From: an uncultured Clostridia bacterium
GTDB lineage: Bacteria > Bacillota > Clostridia > Christensenellales > UBA1242
Assembly (NCBI GenBank): GCA_944384485.1
Contig: CALWTO010000009.1
Span: forward strand, 1-35,366
Length of the DNA: 35,366 nucleotides
Direction of reading: 5' to 3'
Made by a program: the position numbers and the translations under genes. Positions 1 through 8,600 of the stretch are shown piece after piece. Within the stretch, counting starts at the first letter, position 1. Each line of letters opens with the position of its first letter. The notes below the pieces were generated by a model. That model searched no databases. It worked only from the letters and a program-made list of their open reading frames with translations, and had not been told where the DNA came from.

Positions 1-106
1 CCAAAATTTTTAAAAATTTACAATCATATTTTACAATATGAAGAAAATAATAACATAGATAATGCTTTGGCAAATGAAAATACAAATTAAAAAACTAGGA
101 GAACAT

Positions 107-1288
107 ATGAAAAAGAAATTAAATATAACGCTTGTTATTGACCAATTTGGGGAAACATCAAACGGAACAACTGTAACGACCAGAAGACTTGCCGAAAATT
201 TAACAAAAAGAGGTCATCATGTAAGAATTGTCACTTCTTCCGATATTGAAGATGATGATGTTTATGTAGTAAAAAAATTTAATCTTCCAATTTTAAAAGA
301 TATTATTGCTTCTCAAGGGATGCAACTTGCCATTCCTGTAAAATCTACAATGGTCAAAGCCTTTGAAAAAAGTGATGTTGTTCATTTTTTAATGCCATTT
401 AGATTAAGCAAAAAAGGAAAAGAACTTTGTGATAAAATGAACATTGCTTCAACTGCTGCATTTCATGTTCAACCTGAAAATATAACCTCCACTTTATCGC
501 TTGGCAAGGTTAAACCTTTGACAGAATTTATTTATTATGATTTTAGAAGATTTTATAACAAATTTGACCACATACATTGCCCTAGTAATATGATAAAGCA
601 CGAACTTGAAAAAAGAAATTATACAGCAAACCTTCATGTTATTAGCAATGGAATCACCCCTTCTTTTACGCAACAAAATGTAGAAAAACCTGAAGAACTA
701 AAAGATAAGTATATAATTCTAATGATAGCGAGATTTTCCAAAGAAAAAAGACAAGATTTGCTTATAAAAGCAATAGGAAAATCAAAGTATAACGAAAAGA
801 TACAATTAATTTTATGCGGAAAAGGCCCTTGGGAAAAACATTTGCAAAAATTAAGTAAAAAATATTTAAAAAATTCTGCAATTTTTAAATTTGTTTCACA
901 ACAAGAATTGCAAAAAATTATTAATTACAGCGATTTATATGTTCATAGTTCTGATTTTGATATCGAAGCAATTGGATGTATGGAAGCTTTCACTTGTGGA
1001 CTTGTACCAATTATATCTGACAATAAACTTGTAGCAACAAATCAATTTGCTTTAACCGATAAATGTCTTTTTAAAACAGGAAATTACAAAGATTTAAAAA
1101 ATAAAATTGAATATATGATTGAAAATCCTCAAATAAAAAATGAATTAAGCACACAATATATAGAATCTTCAAAAAAATATGAAATTGAAAAATGTATAGA
1201 CCAAATGGAAGAAATGTTTTATCAGGCATATGAGGAAAATTTAAAAAAAAATTTAAAAACTGAAATGAATAAAAAAAGTTTCAAATAA
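107..1288 (+). CDS. GT4-family glycosyltransferase
   Basis: A 393-residue GT-B fold glycosyltransferase, probably cytoplasmic and membrane-associated, that would move a sugar from a nucleotide-sugar to a lipid or surface acceptor. The N-terminal Rossmann half shows a donor-independent loop (residues 13-24) and the start of helix 1. The C-terminal half has SNGI at 180-183, the basic ARFSKEKRQD at 208-217, GKGPW at 238-242 and DIEAIGCMEA at 285-294, which stands where the family's E-x7-E motif lies. Here the first acid is Asp285 and the second Glu293. The pattern around CMEAFTCGLVPIIS resembles diacylglycerol glucosyltransferase-like members, so glycolipid synthesis is a reasonable guess; the acceptor is not known. 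I chose ATG 107 over the upstream in-frame ATG at 62 because AGGAGA (97-102) sits 4 bases before it and residue 5 begins the first beta strand. The stop lies inside a terminator hairpin. Confidence 0.88.
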   Translation: MKKKLNITLVIDQFGETSNGTTVTTRRLAENLTKRGHHVRIVTSSDIEDDDVYVVKKFNLPILKDIIASQGMQLAIPVKSTMVKAFEKSDVVHFLMPFRLSKKGKELCDKMNIASTAAFHVQPENITSTLSLGKVKPLTEFIYYDFRRFYNKFDHIHCPSNMIKHELEKRNYTANLHVISNGITPSFTQQNVEKPEELKDKYIILMIARFSKEKRQDLLIKAIGKSKYNEKIQLILCGKGPWEKHLQKLSKKYLKNSAIFKFVSQQELQKIINYSDLYVHSSDFDIEAIGCMEAFTCGLVPIISDNKLVATNQFALTDKCLFKTGNYKDLKNKIEYMIENPQIKNELSTQYIESSKKYEIEKCIDQMEEMFYQAYEENLKKNLKTEMNKKSFK

Positions 1289-1302
1289 TTTGAAACTTTT
1301 TT
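1272..1302. terminator. Two-way terminator between glycosyltransferase and dehydrogenase
   Basis: Perfect 14-bp inverted repeat (1272-1285 with 1289-1302) around a 3-base TAA loop. The A-run on the left arm and T-run on the right make it work on both strands. It contains the stop codon of the plus-strand glycosyltransferase and reaches the stop of the minus-strand dehydrogenase. Confidence 0.85.
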
Positions 1303-2497
1303 ATTTGCAATCTAAAACTACTTTTATTGTATCTTTTGGATTTTCAATTAATAATTTGAAAGCTTTTTTGTAATCATCCAATGCAAATTTATGAGTAATA
1401 AAGCCATCTGTAATCAATTTTCCTTCTTTCATAAATTTTACAACTAACTCAAATGTATTTGTTTTTTTACCTTCAAAAATTTCAGCACCGTGACTATCAA
1501 CACCAACAATTTTTAATCCTTGCCACCAGATTGGAGTTTCATCAAATTTTGTTTTTGTCATTTGATATCCCACTTTCACAAGCGTTCCTTGTGCTTTTAA
1601 CCACCTTAAAGTGTCGTTAAACAAAGTTCCTTTTCCAACCGTATCAAATATTATATCAAATCCACCTAATATCATAATATTTTTGCCTTTTTGATATAAT
1701 TTGGAATTTGTCGCTTTTGCCACTGCTTGATAAGGATTTCCTTCTAAAAATTCATCTGCTCCTAATTTTTTTGCAAAAGCATGTTTTGCTTTGTTTTTTT
1801 CTAAAACATATACCTTACAGTTTGGATTTAAAAGTTTTATAAATTGAATTACACCAAGTCCAATCATTCCTGCGCCAACAACTAAAACTTTATCATTGTT
1901 TTTAGGCACGCATTTTAAAACGGAATGCAAGCTTACAGCAAAAGGTTCAACTAAAACAGCTTGCTCATTTGAAATTTGTTTAGGTATTTTTAACAATTGA
2001 CCTACTGGAGCGTAATAATAATCACCAAAACCAGCACCGACTATTTGCTTAACTTGGCTTTCTTGCCCATAGTTTTCACAGTCAGCATAATTACCTTTTT
2101 TGCACATTTGACAAGGTTTAATCCCTTTTAAATCACAACAAGCCATATATTTGTTCATAGTAACCCTGTCGCCTATTTTAAATTTTTTAACATTTTTTCC
2201 AACCTCTACTATTTCCCCGACAGTTTCATGACCTAAGTAAGTTATATCTGAACAAGGCATTGGCAAAAATGCAGTGCTTGGACCTTGTTTGCAAGTGTAA
2301 AAAGTCATATCAGAACCACAGATACCACTTAAAATATTTTTTACTTTTACATAATTTTCATTTGGCAATTTATCATCTTTAATTTTTAAATATTTGATTG
2401 GTGAAAATTTTGCATGATAAGCTTTTTTTGAAAATTTACTAAAAATTTGAACCATACCAATTTTTAATATATTACCTTGAAAAATTAATGTCTTCAT
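1301..2497 (-). CDS. Zinc-dependent medium-chain alcohol/polyol dehydrogenase
   Basis: A 398-residue MDR-family NAD(P)-dependent oxidoreductase. Catalytic zinc ligands are visible as Cys60 (GICGSD), His90-Glu91 (LGHE) and Glu184 (LVEPFAV). The structural-zinc loop supplies cysteines at 120/121, 129, 132 and 140. The nucleotide-binding GAGMIGLG lies at 208-215. The family oxidises alcohols, sugars or amino-acid-derived alcohols (sorbitol and threonine dehydrogenase relatives); the substrate cannot be read from sequence. There are about 20 more residues at the N-terminus than in typical members, but AAGGAG at 2503-2508 lies 5 bases from this ATG and supports it. It is a single-gene unit with related hairpins on both sides. 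Confidence 0.9.
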   Translation of the reverse strand: MKTLIFQGNILKIGMVQIFSKFSKKAYHAKFSPIKYLKIKDDKLPNENYVKVKNILSGICGSDMTFYTCKQGPSTAFLPMPCSDITYLGHETVGEIVEVGKNVKKFKIGDRVTMNKYMACCDLKGIKPCQMCKKGNYADCENYGQESQVKQIVGAGFGDYYYAPVGQLLKIPKQISNEQAVLVEPFAVSLHSVLKCVPKNNDKVLVVGAGMIGLGVIQFIKLLNPNCKVYVLEKNKAKHAFAKKLGADEFLEGNPYQAVAKATNSKLYQKGKNIMILGGFDIIFDTVGKGTLFNDTLRWLKAQGTLVKVGYQMTKTKFDETPIWWQGLKIVGVDSHGAEIFEGKKTNTFELVVKFMKEGKLITDGFITHKFALDDYKKAFKLLIENPKDTIKVVLDCK

Positions 2498-2562
2498 ATT
2501 TGCTCCTTGTATGTTTCTATAATACCATTTTTTTGAAATAAAGCAAAATATTTATACAAATA

Positions 2563-2589
2563 AAAAAGTTTCAAAAAATGAAACTTTTT
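2563..2589 (-). terminator. Terminator downstream of the DUF11 gene
   Basis: An 11-bp perfect stem (2563-2573 with 2579-2589) and 5-base loop, followed on the minus strand by a T-rich run. The stem sequence AAAAAGTTTCA is shared with the hairpin at 1272-1302 on the other side of the dehydrogenase. Confidence 0.75.
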
Positions 2590-2607
2590 CTTAAAATAAA
2601 CATGATA

Positions 2608-2790
2608 TTAATATGACAAAACAAGGGCAAAAACATTTAAAACATTTTTTAGAGCACCTGTAATTGCAACAATTACACCAATTGTCAAAATCAAAATAAT
2701 GATTAGGTTGGTTGATATAACAGCAAATGAAACAGTGTTTGTATCTTGATTAAATGTTCTTGAACCTGAAACAGGATCACTAACAAAAAA
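2608..2790 (-). pseudogene. Severed C-terminal anchor of the DUF11 protein
   Basis: Sixty sense codons follow directly in frame after the TAA at 2791-2793 and end at TAA 2608-2610. The peptide begins FFVSDPVSGSRTFNQDTNTV, which looks like the last strand of a DUF11 domain. It then gives a strongly hydrophobic stretch (about residues 27-45 of the fragment), and the rest is also hydrophobic with a single lysine. No start codon or ribosome binding site precedes it. It reads as the natural continuation of the gene at 2791-3288, separated from it by one stop codon. Confidence 0.75.
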
Positions 2791-3288
2791 TTATAATGTA
2801 GCAAAATTATCTACAATTCTTTTTGTTTTAGGATTGTTAGCAACTACAGTATACAAGATTGTTGTGTTGTTTCCCACAGGTAGATCTGGTAAAGAAAAAC
2901 CTGAAATTACATCATAACTTGGGAAACTTATGCCATCAATTACAACCGAACCTGTTACATGCTCTGCTCCATTCCCCAAAGAATCGGTAAAAAACAAATT
3001 TTGCAAAACATAATTACTTGTGTTTGTAAAAGTAACTTGTTGCGTAGTTTGTTCCCCTTCTTTAATAAATGTCTTTGGCACCAATTCTGTTCCTTCAGTT
3101 ATAATATCATCAATTTGAATATTTGTTGCTGTAAGTTGACCTGTATTTTTTATTATTAAAGTATAATTAATGTTTTCACCAATATACTTGACCGAATCAT
3201 CGGCTGATTTTGTTAATTGCAAAGATGCACCAAGAGAATCAATTTGCGTCGCAAGTGCGTTACTAGAATATCTTTGAATAAAAGCCAT
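2791..3288 (-). CDS. DUF11-type surface protein, truncated by in-frame stop
   Basis: A 165-residue protein with no signal peptide, opening MAFIQRYSSN, a start I associate with clostridial DUF11 proteins. Residues about 35-70 match the DUF11 pattern (YTLIIKNTGQLTATNIQIDD), an extracellular Ig-like module. A second module runs from about 84 (QQVTFTNTSNYVLQNLFFTD) to NFATL at the end. The first module looks shortened, since the second begins without the usual closing strand. Translation stops at TAA 2791, but the same frame goes on for 60 codons with a membrane segment, so this is probably a broken gene or a sequencing error. The start is supported by AAGGA 6-7 bases upstream. The function is not known; DUF11 proteins are usually exported or spore/surface-associated. 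Confidence 0.75.
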   Translation of the reverse strand: MAFIQRYSSNALATQIDSLGASLQLTKSADDSVKYIGENINYTLIIKNTGQLTATNIQIDDIITEGTELVPKTFIKEGEQTTQQVTFTNTSNYVLQNLFFTDSLGNGAEHVTGSVVIDGISFPSYDVISGFSLPDLPVGNNTTILYTVVANNPKTKRIVDNFATL

Positions 3289-3351
3289 AAATATCCTTTT
3301 TACACACCCATTACATCATATGGCTTAAAAACAAAATTATGTGAAAACAAA

Positions 3352-3378
3352 AAACGCTATTAATTTAAAATAGCGTTT
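3352..3378 (-). terminator. Terminator after the SHOCT membrane protein gene
   Basis: Ten-bp stem AAACGCTATT (3352-3361) pairing with 3369-3378 around a 7-base loop, with a GCG core and a minus-strand T6 run after it. It ends the two-gene unit 4955-3382. Confidence 0.85.
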
Positions 3379-3381
3379 CTA

Positions 3382-4206
3382 TTATAATTCTTCGTCAATC
3401 AAAGCTTTCTTTTTCTTTTCATATTCTTCTTCAGTAATAAAACCTTTTTCTTTTAAGTTTTTCAATTTTTCCAATTTTTGCTCAATTGAATTTTCTTTTT
3501 TTGTTTCTTCTTTACTTTCTGCTACAGGAATTGAATATCTTGTATTAAATCTGTTTATTCTTTGAGCCCTTTCTTCGTTTTCTCTTTGTAATATAGCTAT
3601 TGCTTCTTCTGTAACTAGGAAGTTTGGTTCCTTATAAACATATGAGAACAAAATATAGAAAATAGTTGCTATACCAAGCAAATAATTTGACACACACAAT
3701 AAATATGAACCAACATCAACTAACCCTTCAAAAGTAGTAAGTAAAACTGCAATACCACTTAAAAGCCAGAAAAATGCTATAATAAGTTCAGCAAATGCAT
3801 TGTAAAATTTTTGTTTAAAGCCCAAAACAGAAATTAAAATTTTCCAAATTGCAAAAGCCAAAGCAAAAACAAAGATAAAATATCTTATATCAACTTGAGC
3901 ATTTGGAATTAATACAAATACGATACCTGCAACTGCGACCAAAATTGTCAAACAAATATAAAAAATCCCATCAGCGCAAAGATATTTTTTTTGACTTTTA
4001 TAGTTTGAAAAGACTCTAATTTGCATAGCACCCATAAAAATAGCAGATGTAAAAACAATAACACTAGAACCAATAAGTGAAAAGTTTAAGAAATTACCAC
4101 CAATAAGACCTACAATAACCAATATCATAAGTGCAATGCCAATAAGCACACTAGTAACAACTGAAAAAGTTTTAGTTTCTTTTTTCAAAAATTTTTGTTC
4201 CATCAT
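3382..4206 (-). CDS. Six-helix membrane protein with C-terminal SHOCT domain
   Basis: A 274-residue integral membrane protein. Hydrophobic segments lie near residues 14-35, 40-62, 78-101, 108-128, 138-158 and 165-190. A charged cytoplasmic linker follows, then a short C-terminal SHOCT-type helical hairpin (about 240-274) with the family's LKxLKEKGFITEEEYEKKK pattern. SHOCT domains are oligomerisation or tethering tags found on many unrelated proteins. The transport or scaffold function is unknown. Its start overlaps the stop of the upstream gene as TAATG, and the ribosome binding site AGGAGA is formed by the last two Arg codons of that gene, so translation is probably coupled. The second codon is also ATG (4201-4203) and has better spacing; the true start may be there. 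A strong terminator follows. Confidence 0.82.
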   Translation of the reverse strand: MMEQKFLKKETKTFSVVTSVLIGIALMILVIVGLIGGNFLNFSLIGSSVIVFTSAIFMGAMQIRVFSNYKSQKKYLCADGIFYICLTILVAVAGIVFVLIPNAQVDIRYFIFVFALAFAIWKILISVLGFKQKFYNAFAELIIAFFWLLSGIAVLLTTFEGLVDVGSYLLCVSNYLLGIATIFYILFSYVYKEPNFLVTEEAIAILQRENEERAQRINRFNTRYSIPVAESKEETKKENSIEQKLEKLKNLKEKGFITEEEYEKKKKALIDEEL

Positions 4207-4955
4207 TATCTCCTAAACAATTTTGTTCCCGAAAGAAGAATTCTTAATACAAAATAAATTACTTCAAACAAAGCAATAAATACATTTAATACAGCAAGTT
4301 GTTTCCAAGCAGAGAAAAGACTTTTAATTTTTCTCTCTTCTTTTTCTTGCAAAATCCCCATATCAAGTATTAGTTGTTGACCAATTTTGCATGATGCAAT
4401 ATACTTGCTTGCAGCCACTGCTGAAAGAATAAAATAGATCAATGCCAGTCCCAAACCTATTGCAGAGAAAATAATAATATAAGTTCCTATTGAACCAGAC
4501 ACAACAAGATCAACAATAAGTCCTACAAGCACCAGAGGTAACAAAAGCATTGGCACCCAGCCAAACCATCTGTTGAATTCAACCATTCTCAATCCTTTTT
4601 TACCTTCTGCATGCATTTTTGCAAGGCCAACAAGTTGACAAACTGCAGCTAAACTAGTAGGAGTTGGTCTTAATGCTGTGCCCCAACTTACTCTAATCAA
4701 TTTTTTTGATGGACTGTAAGTGTTTCCAACAAACATTGATGCAAAAAAACCTACCTTTTTTACTTCAACATCTTCAAGACCATTTTCATCAAGAATAAGT
4801 CTTGCATAATCAAGTATAGGCTTATTTATCTCTAATTTTTTTAAACTAAACCAAGCTGTAACTCTTCTAGCATTCCATTTTATAAAACTTGCCACAATGG
4901 ATACTAAAAACAAAACCCCAAGTACTACAAAAAGTACTATTAATAATGGACTCAT
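4206..4955 (-). CDS. YugP-like membrane protein lacking the zinc-peptidase motif
   Basis: A 249-residue membrane protein. Residues 45-120 follow the plan of the YugP / zinc_peptidase_2 family: an N-terminal helix (3-24), the ARLILDENGLEDVEV segment (51-65), Y80-SPSKKLIRVS, then SLAAVCQLVGLAKM (101-114), which falls exactly where YugP proteins carry AAHEVGHAIQ. Both histidines and the glutamate of HExxH are replaced (Gln107, Leu108, Leu111), so it should not bind catalytic zinc. Three further hydrophobic segments follow near 133-152, 157-182 and 218-242. By family knowledge, active YugP is a predicted neutral zinc metallopeptidase. This copy is inferred to be a non-catalytic scaffold or regulator. 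It is the first gene of a two-gene operon with the SHOCT protein. The start has AGAGGAGGA upstream. Confidence 0.78.
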   Translation of the reverse strand: MSPLLIVLFVVLGVLFLVSIVASFIKWNARRVTAWFSLKKLEINKPILDYARLILDENGLEDVEVKKVGFFASMFVGNTYSPSKKLIRVSWGTALRPTPTSLAAVCQLVGLAKMHAEGKKGLRMVEFNRWFGWVPMLLLPLVLVGLIVDLVVSGSIGTYIIIFSAIGLGLALIYFILSAVAASKYIASCKIGQQLILDMGILQEKEERKIKSLFSAWKQLAVLNVFIALFEVIYFVLRILLSGTKLFRR

Positions 4956-4981
4956 AAAATTCCTCCTCTTTTCTTTTTATC

Positions 4982-5011
4982 ATTTTAATAAAAACAATTG
5001 ACTTATGTCAA
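4982..5011 (-). promoter_or_regulatory. Sigma-A-type promoter for the YugP-like/SHOCT unit, with a palindrome
   Basis: On the minus strand, TTGACA (5006-5011), 18-base spacer, TAAAAT (4982-4987), about 26 bases before the ATG at 4955. The -35 box is part of an interrupted palindrome, TTGAC-N4-GTCAA (4998-5011), which could serve as an operator. Confidence 0.6.
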
Positions 5012-5094
5012 GAAATTTTAATAATTAAAATTATTTTTTTATAAATAATTGTCAAAACATGCCGATTTTTACAGAAAATAAACAAAAAATAAAA

Positions 5095-5116
5095 ATATCA
5101 AGAATAATCTTGATAT
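5095..5116 (-). terminator. Terminator after ndk
   Basis: Nine-bp stem ATATCAAGA (5095-5103) with TCTTGATAT (5108-5116), 4-base loop, starting right at the ndk stop codon. The minus strand then reads TTTTTATTTTTTG. Confidence 0.75.
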
Positions 5117-5581
5117 CTATTTGTTTAGTTCTTGATTTTTTTCAACTGCTTTTTCGAAAATTCCAATTTCTCTTTTTGCAGATTGTTCGCTATCAGAGGC
5201 ATGAATAACATTTTCCCTTGTTGATGATTCAATTTTAAAAATCAAAGGGATATCATGTCTTATAGTGCCATCTGCTGGTTCTTTTGTTGAGCCCACAATT
5301 TCTCTAATTTTTGAAATTGCATTTTTACCTTCTACCACCATACCATAACAAATATCACTTACAATATAATCTTCAAGTGGTGGATAAAAATCTTTGCCAA
5401 CATGTTCTGCATAATGCTCTTTTGCTAAATCTCTATCGTAATTTATATAATCTTCTTTAAGAACCTTTACACCGACTTTTGCTAAACGATTTTTTATCTC
5501 AATGATTAAGTCTTTATTGTTTGCAAATCTTGGTTTTACCATAACATATGATTGTTGAGTGTTGTTTGATTTTTTCTTCAT
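5117..5581 (-). CDS. ndk: Nucleoside diphosphate kinase
   Basis: A 154-residue kinase that passes the ATP gamma-phosphate through a phospho-histidine to (d)NDPs. The active-site set is recognisable: Lys16 (YVMVKP), Tyr57 (HYAEH), Arg93 and Thr99 (KIREIVGST), Arg108 (GTIR), Asn124 and catalytic His127 (ENVIHASDS). Between Arg108 and His127 there are about six more residues than in the common bacterial form. I place the start at ATG 5581: AGGAG (5591-5595) lies 9 bases upstream and the kinase fold begins about ten residues later. An in-frame ATG at 5641 would add 20 unmatched residues and overlap the helicase gene. It lies 43 bases downstream of the helicase gene, same strand, probably co-transcribed, and is followed by a terminator. 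Confidence 0.93.
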   Translation of the reverse strand: MKKKSNNTQQSYVMVKPRFANNKDLIIEIKNRLAKVGVKVLKEDYINYDRDLAKEHYAEHVGKDFYPPLEDYIVSDICYGMVVEGKNAISKIREIVGSTKEPADGTIRHDIPLIFKIESSTRENVIHASDSEQSAKREIGIFEKAVEKNQELNK

Positions 5582-5624
5582 AATATTTTTCTCCTGTAAA
5601 TTTAATATTTTAAAATTAAATATT

Positions 5625-8600
5625 TTATTTTCTTTTATCATTCTTTTCTAACAATTTTTTTTGTTTTTCAATTTCTTTTACAATTGCATTTGTAACACTT
5701 TTTGCATTGTGCCACCAATCACGACTCCAAACCCTAAAGATTTTCCATCCTCTAGATTTTAAAAATTCATTTCTATAGACATCTCTTTCCAAAATAGATT
5801 TTGAGCCCGAAATAGCCGTTTGGTCCGTTTCAATTCCAAGTAAAAATTTGTCTTTCTTTTTATCATAAACGGCAACCGAGATTTTACTATCAGAATTACC
5901 TAAATTTATTTCAGCATTATAGCCAAGTTTGACAAGTTTCTTTTGAATTTGCTTTTCAAGTGGCAAAAGACCAAAAGTTTGATTAGTTTTCAAAATTCTT
6001 TCATTAAAACTATCTAAAATTGAATTAATTTCTTCATTATTTCCATTTGAAACCGCTCTGGCATAAGTTAAATAATTTCTTAAAAGTTTAGGTCCGGCAT
6101 ATTTTGCTCCGTCAACTTTTAATTCTTCTGGTTCTATACTTGTTACAACATAGATTTTTTGTTTAGCTCTAGTTATAGCAACATTTAACCTGTTTTCTCC
6201 CCCTTCGTTTGATAAAGAACCAAAAGAAGCATTAACTTTACCAAATTCATTTCTCGCATAACCAATAGAAAAAATTATAATATCTCTTTCGTCACCTTGA
6301 ACATTTTCGAGATTTTTTACAAAAAGACTTACATCTTCATCATTTTCAATTCTGTTGGTCTCTTTAATAAACTTTGCTCTAAAGTTTTCATCTTTATAAC
6401 ATTCTTTATCAAATAAATCTTCAATTGCAATTTCCTGCTCCGAGTTGAAAGTTATAATTCCAATTGTTTCATTATTTTTTCTATTTTTTAAAATTTGCTT
6501 TGTCAGTTCTACAACTTTTTTTGCTTCTTCCAAATTTTTTCTGTCATTCCATTTTCCATCAACCAAAATTCTTTCAATAGGTTTTTGTCTAATATTTTTT
6601 GAAACATTAGGCGCAATTTGTAAATTTCCAGAATAAAAAGCTTTATTTGAAAAATCAATAAGTTCTTGATTTTTGCTTCTGTAATGATATGTAATATTTG
6701 CACTGTTAAATCTTGAAACTGCCAAATCTAGCAAACTTTCAACTTCAAGCGCCGCTTGAGTAGACAAATCAACATCATCATCAAGATTGCTCCCCATGTA
6801 TCTTTTCATAAAGGTTGTTGTTGGTCTTAATTGTTTTGCATCCCCTGCCACCACAACTCTTTTGCCTCTATAAATTGAAGGTATTGTATTTTCAATAAAA
6901 ACTTGAGATGCTTCATCAAAAAGGACAATATCAAACATATCTTTTTCAAGAGGTAAAATTGTTGAAACGTTTTCCGGAGAAAGAAGCCAACAAGGAAACA
7001 GTTTAAACAAATATTCACTGTAAACTTCCATCATCTTTCTAATGCTCCAGAAATTTTGTTTTTTGGAGATTTGATATAAGAAATCTTTACTCTCAACGCT
7101 TCCATCCATAAGAGAACAATAACTTTCTACAAAACTTTCTAAAGCTATTTGTTTACTAATTGAATTTTGTTCATTTTTCAAGGTTACTATTTTAGAACGA
7201 ATATTTTCAAAATCTACCATACCTGAAAGTTGGGCTTGCAACTTCTTTTCATAATTTAATATTTCGTGATATATTCTCAATGGCATTATTTTTTCTAATA
7301 TTTCATTATATTTTGCAAAAGAAGTTGCATTTTTATATGCAAAATTTAACACAAATTTTTGATTTTCAGTTAAATTTTCTAGCACGCTGTTTATATCTTT
7401 GTTTTCAATATAATTTTCAACTGCATTAAGAACAAGTCGTAACACATTATTGTTTCCATTTATTATTCCGTCAACAGCCATTAAATAACCTTCTTCAGTT
7501 AAAATGTCCTTTAAAAATTGATAATCTTCCAAATATTCTTCAATAGCCTCAATAGTTTTTGCAAATTCATTTGCAACAATTTTCTCTTTCTTCATCATGT
7601 TGATTTTTGCAAAAGGATATAAAGGGAACAATACACAAGAAGTCTTTAAAAATTTGTTGGCTTTTTGATATTCAAGTCTTGCCACCATTTTAACCAAATT
7701 GTCTAAACTTGACTTGCTTTTTATTTGTGATAAGTATGTAATAACTTGCCTGCTATATTTATAATTTGCAACATCAAAAAGCCCTTGTCTTGATTTTGTC
7801 AAAGATAAAAGTTTACTTTGTGCTTGTGCGATAAAATGAAGCCCAGCATCTTTTTTTAAGTGGTCGACAAATGGATTCTTCTTTTTGCTTTCAATAAATG
7901 TATAGTAAAGTTGTGTTTTATTTGGCTCATTTATTATACTTAAAGCATCATTAAGTTGCTCATAGTTCATTGTAAGCAATTTTTTACAATTTAACATTTG
8001 CTGATAAATCGAATATTCTACAGATTTTTTTCCTATTTTGAAAGAATTGTAATACATCTCTTGCAAAGACAATCCAAAAGAAGTTTTTTCAGTTAAGCAG
8101 TTGTTTATTTCTTCAAGTTTTTCAATTTCCTCTTTTAATAATTTATTTACTTCATCATATTGTTTTTTTAAATTAGGATTTAATTGAAAATTTACAAAAT
8201 TGTTATGAGCATTTAAACATCTTTCATAAAATCCACGCTTTTCTTTTTCAGCATCTACAACAAACATTGCTTTATTATTTAAAATTCCAAGTCTATTGAA
8301 AACTACATCTAGTGCTGCTTTCTTTTGAGAAACTACAAGAACTTTTTTATTTCTACAAATAGCATCAGAAATAATATTAACAATCGTTTGAGATTTGCCT
8401 GTCCCAGGTGGTCCATAAATAACCATGTTGCCACTTTCGTTAACTTTTTTTACAACTTGCTCTTGTGCATAATCCACATTGTTTATTAAATATAAATTGT
8501 CCACTTTTTCTTGTTTGTGCTTTTTTGTTTTTCTATTAAACAACTGATTTACAGATTCATTTGCCAAATGACTTTTTTCAAGTCTAGCATAATCGTTATA

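Noticed and set aside
2791..2793. TAA read as a sense codon (recoding) in the DUF11 gene
   Set aside because: Many other genes here, including ybeY, era and murB, end at TAA with terminators or neighbours right after, so TAA is a normal stop.
5582..5641. Longer ndk start at ATG 5641
   Set aside because: It overlaps the helicase gene end, lacks a ribosome binding site, and adds 20 residues not seen in Ndk.
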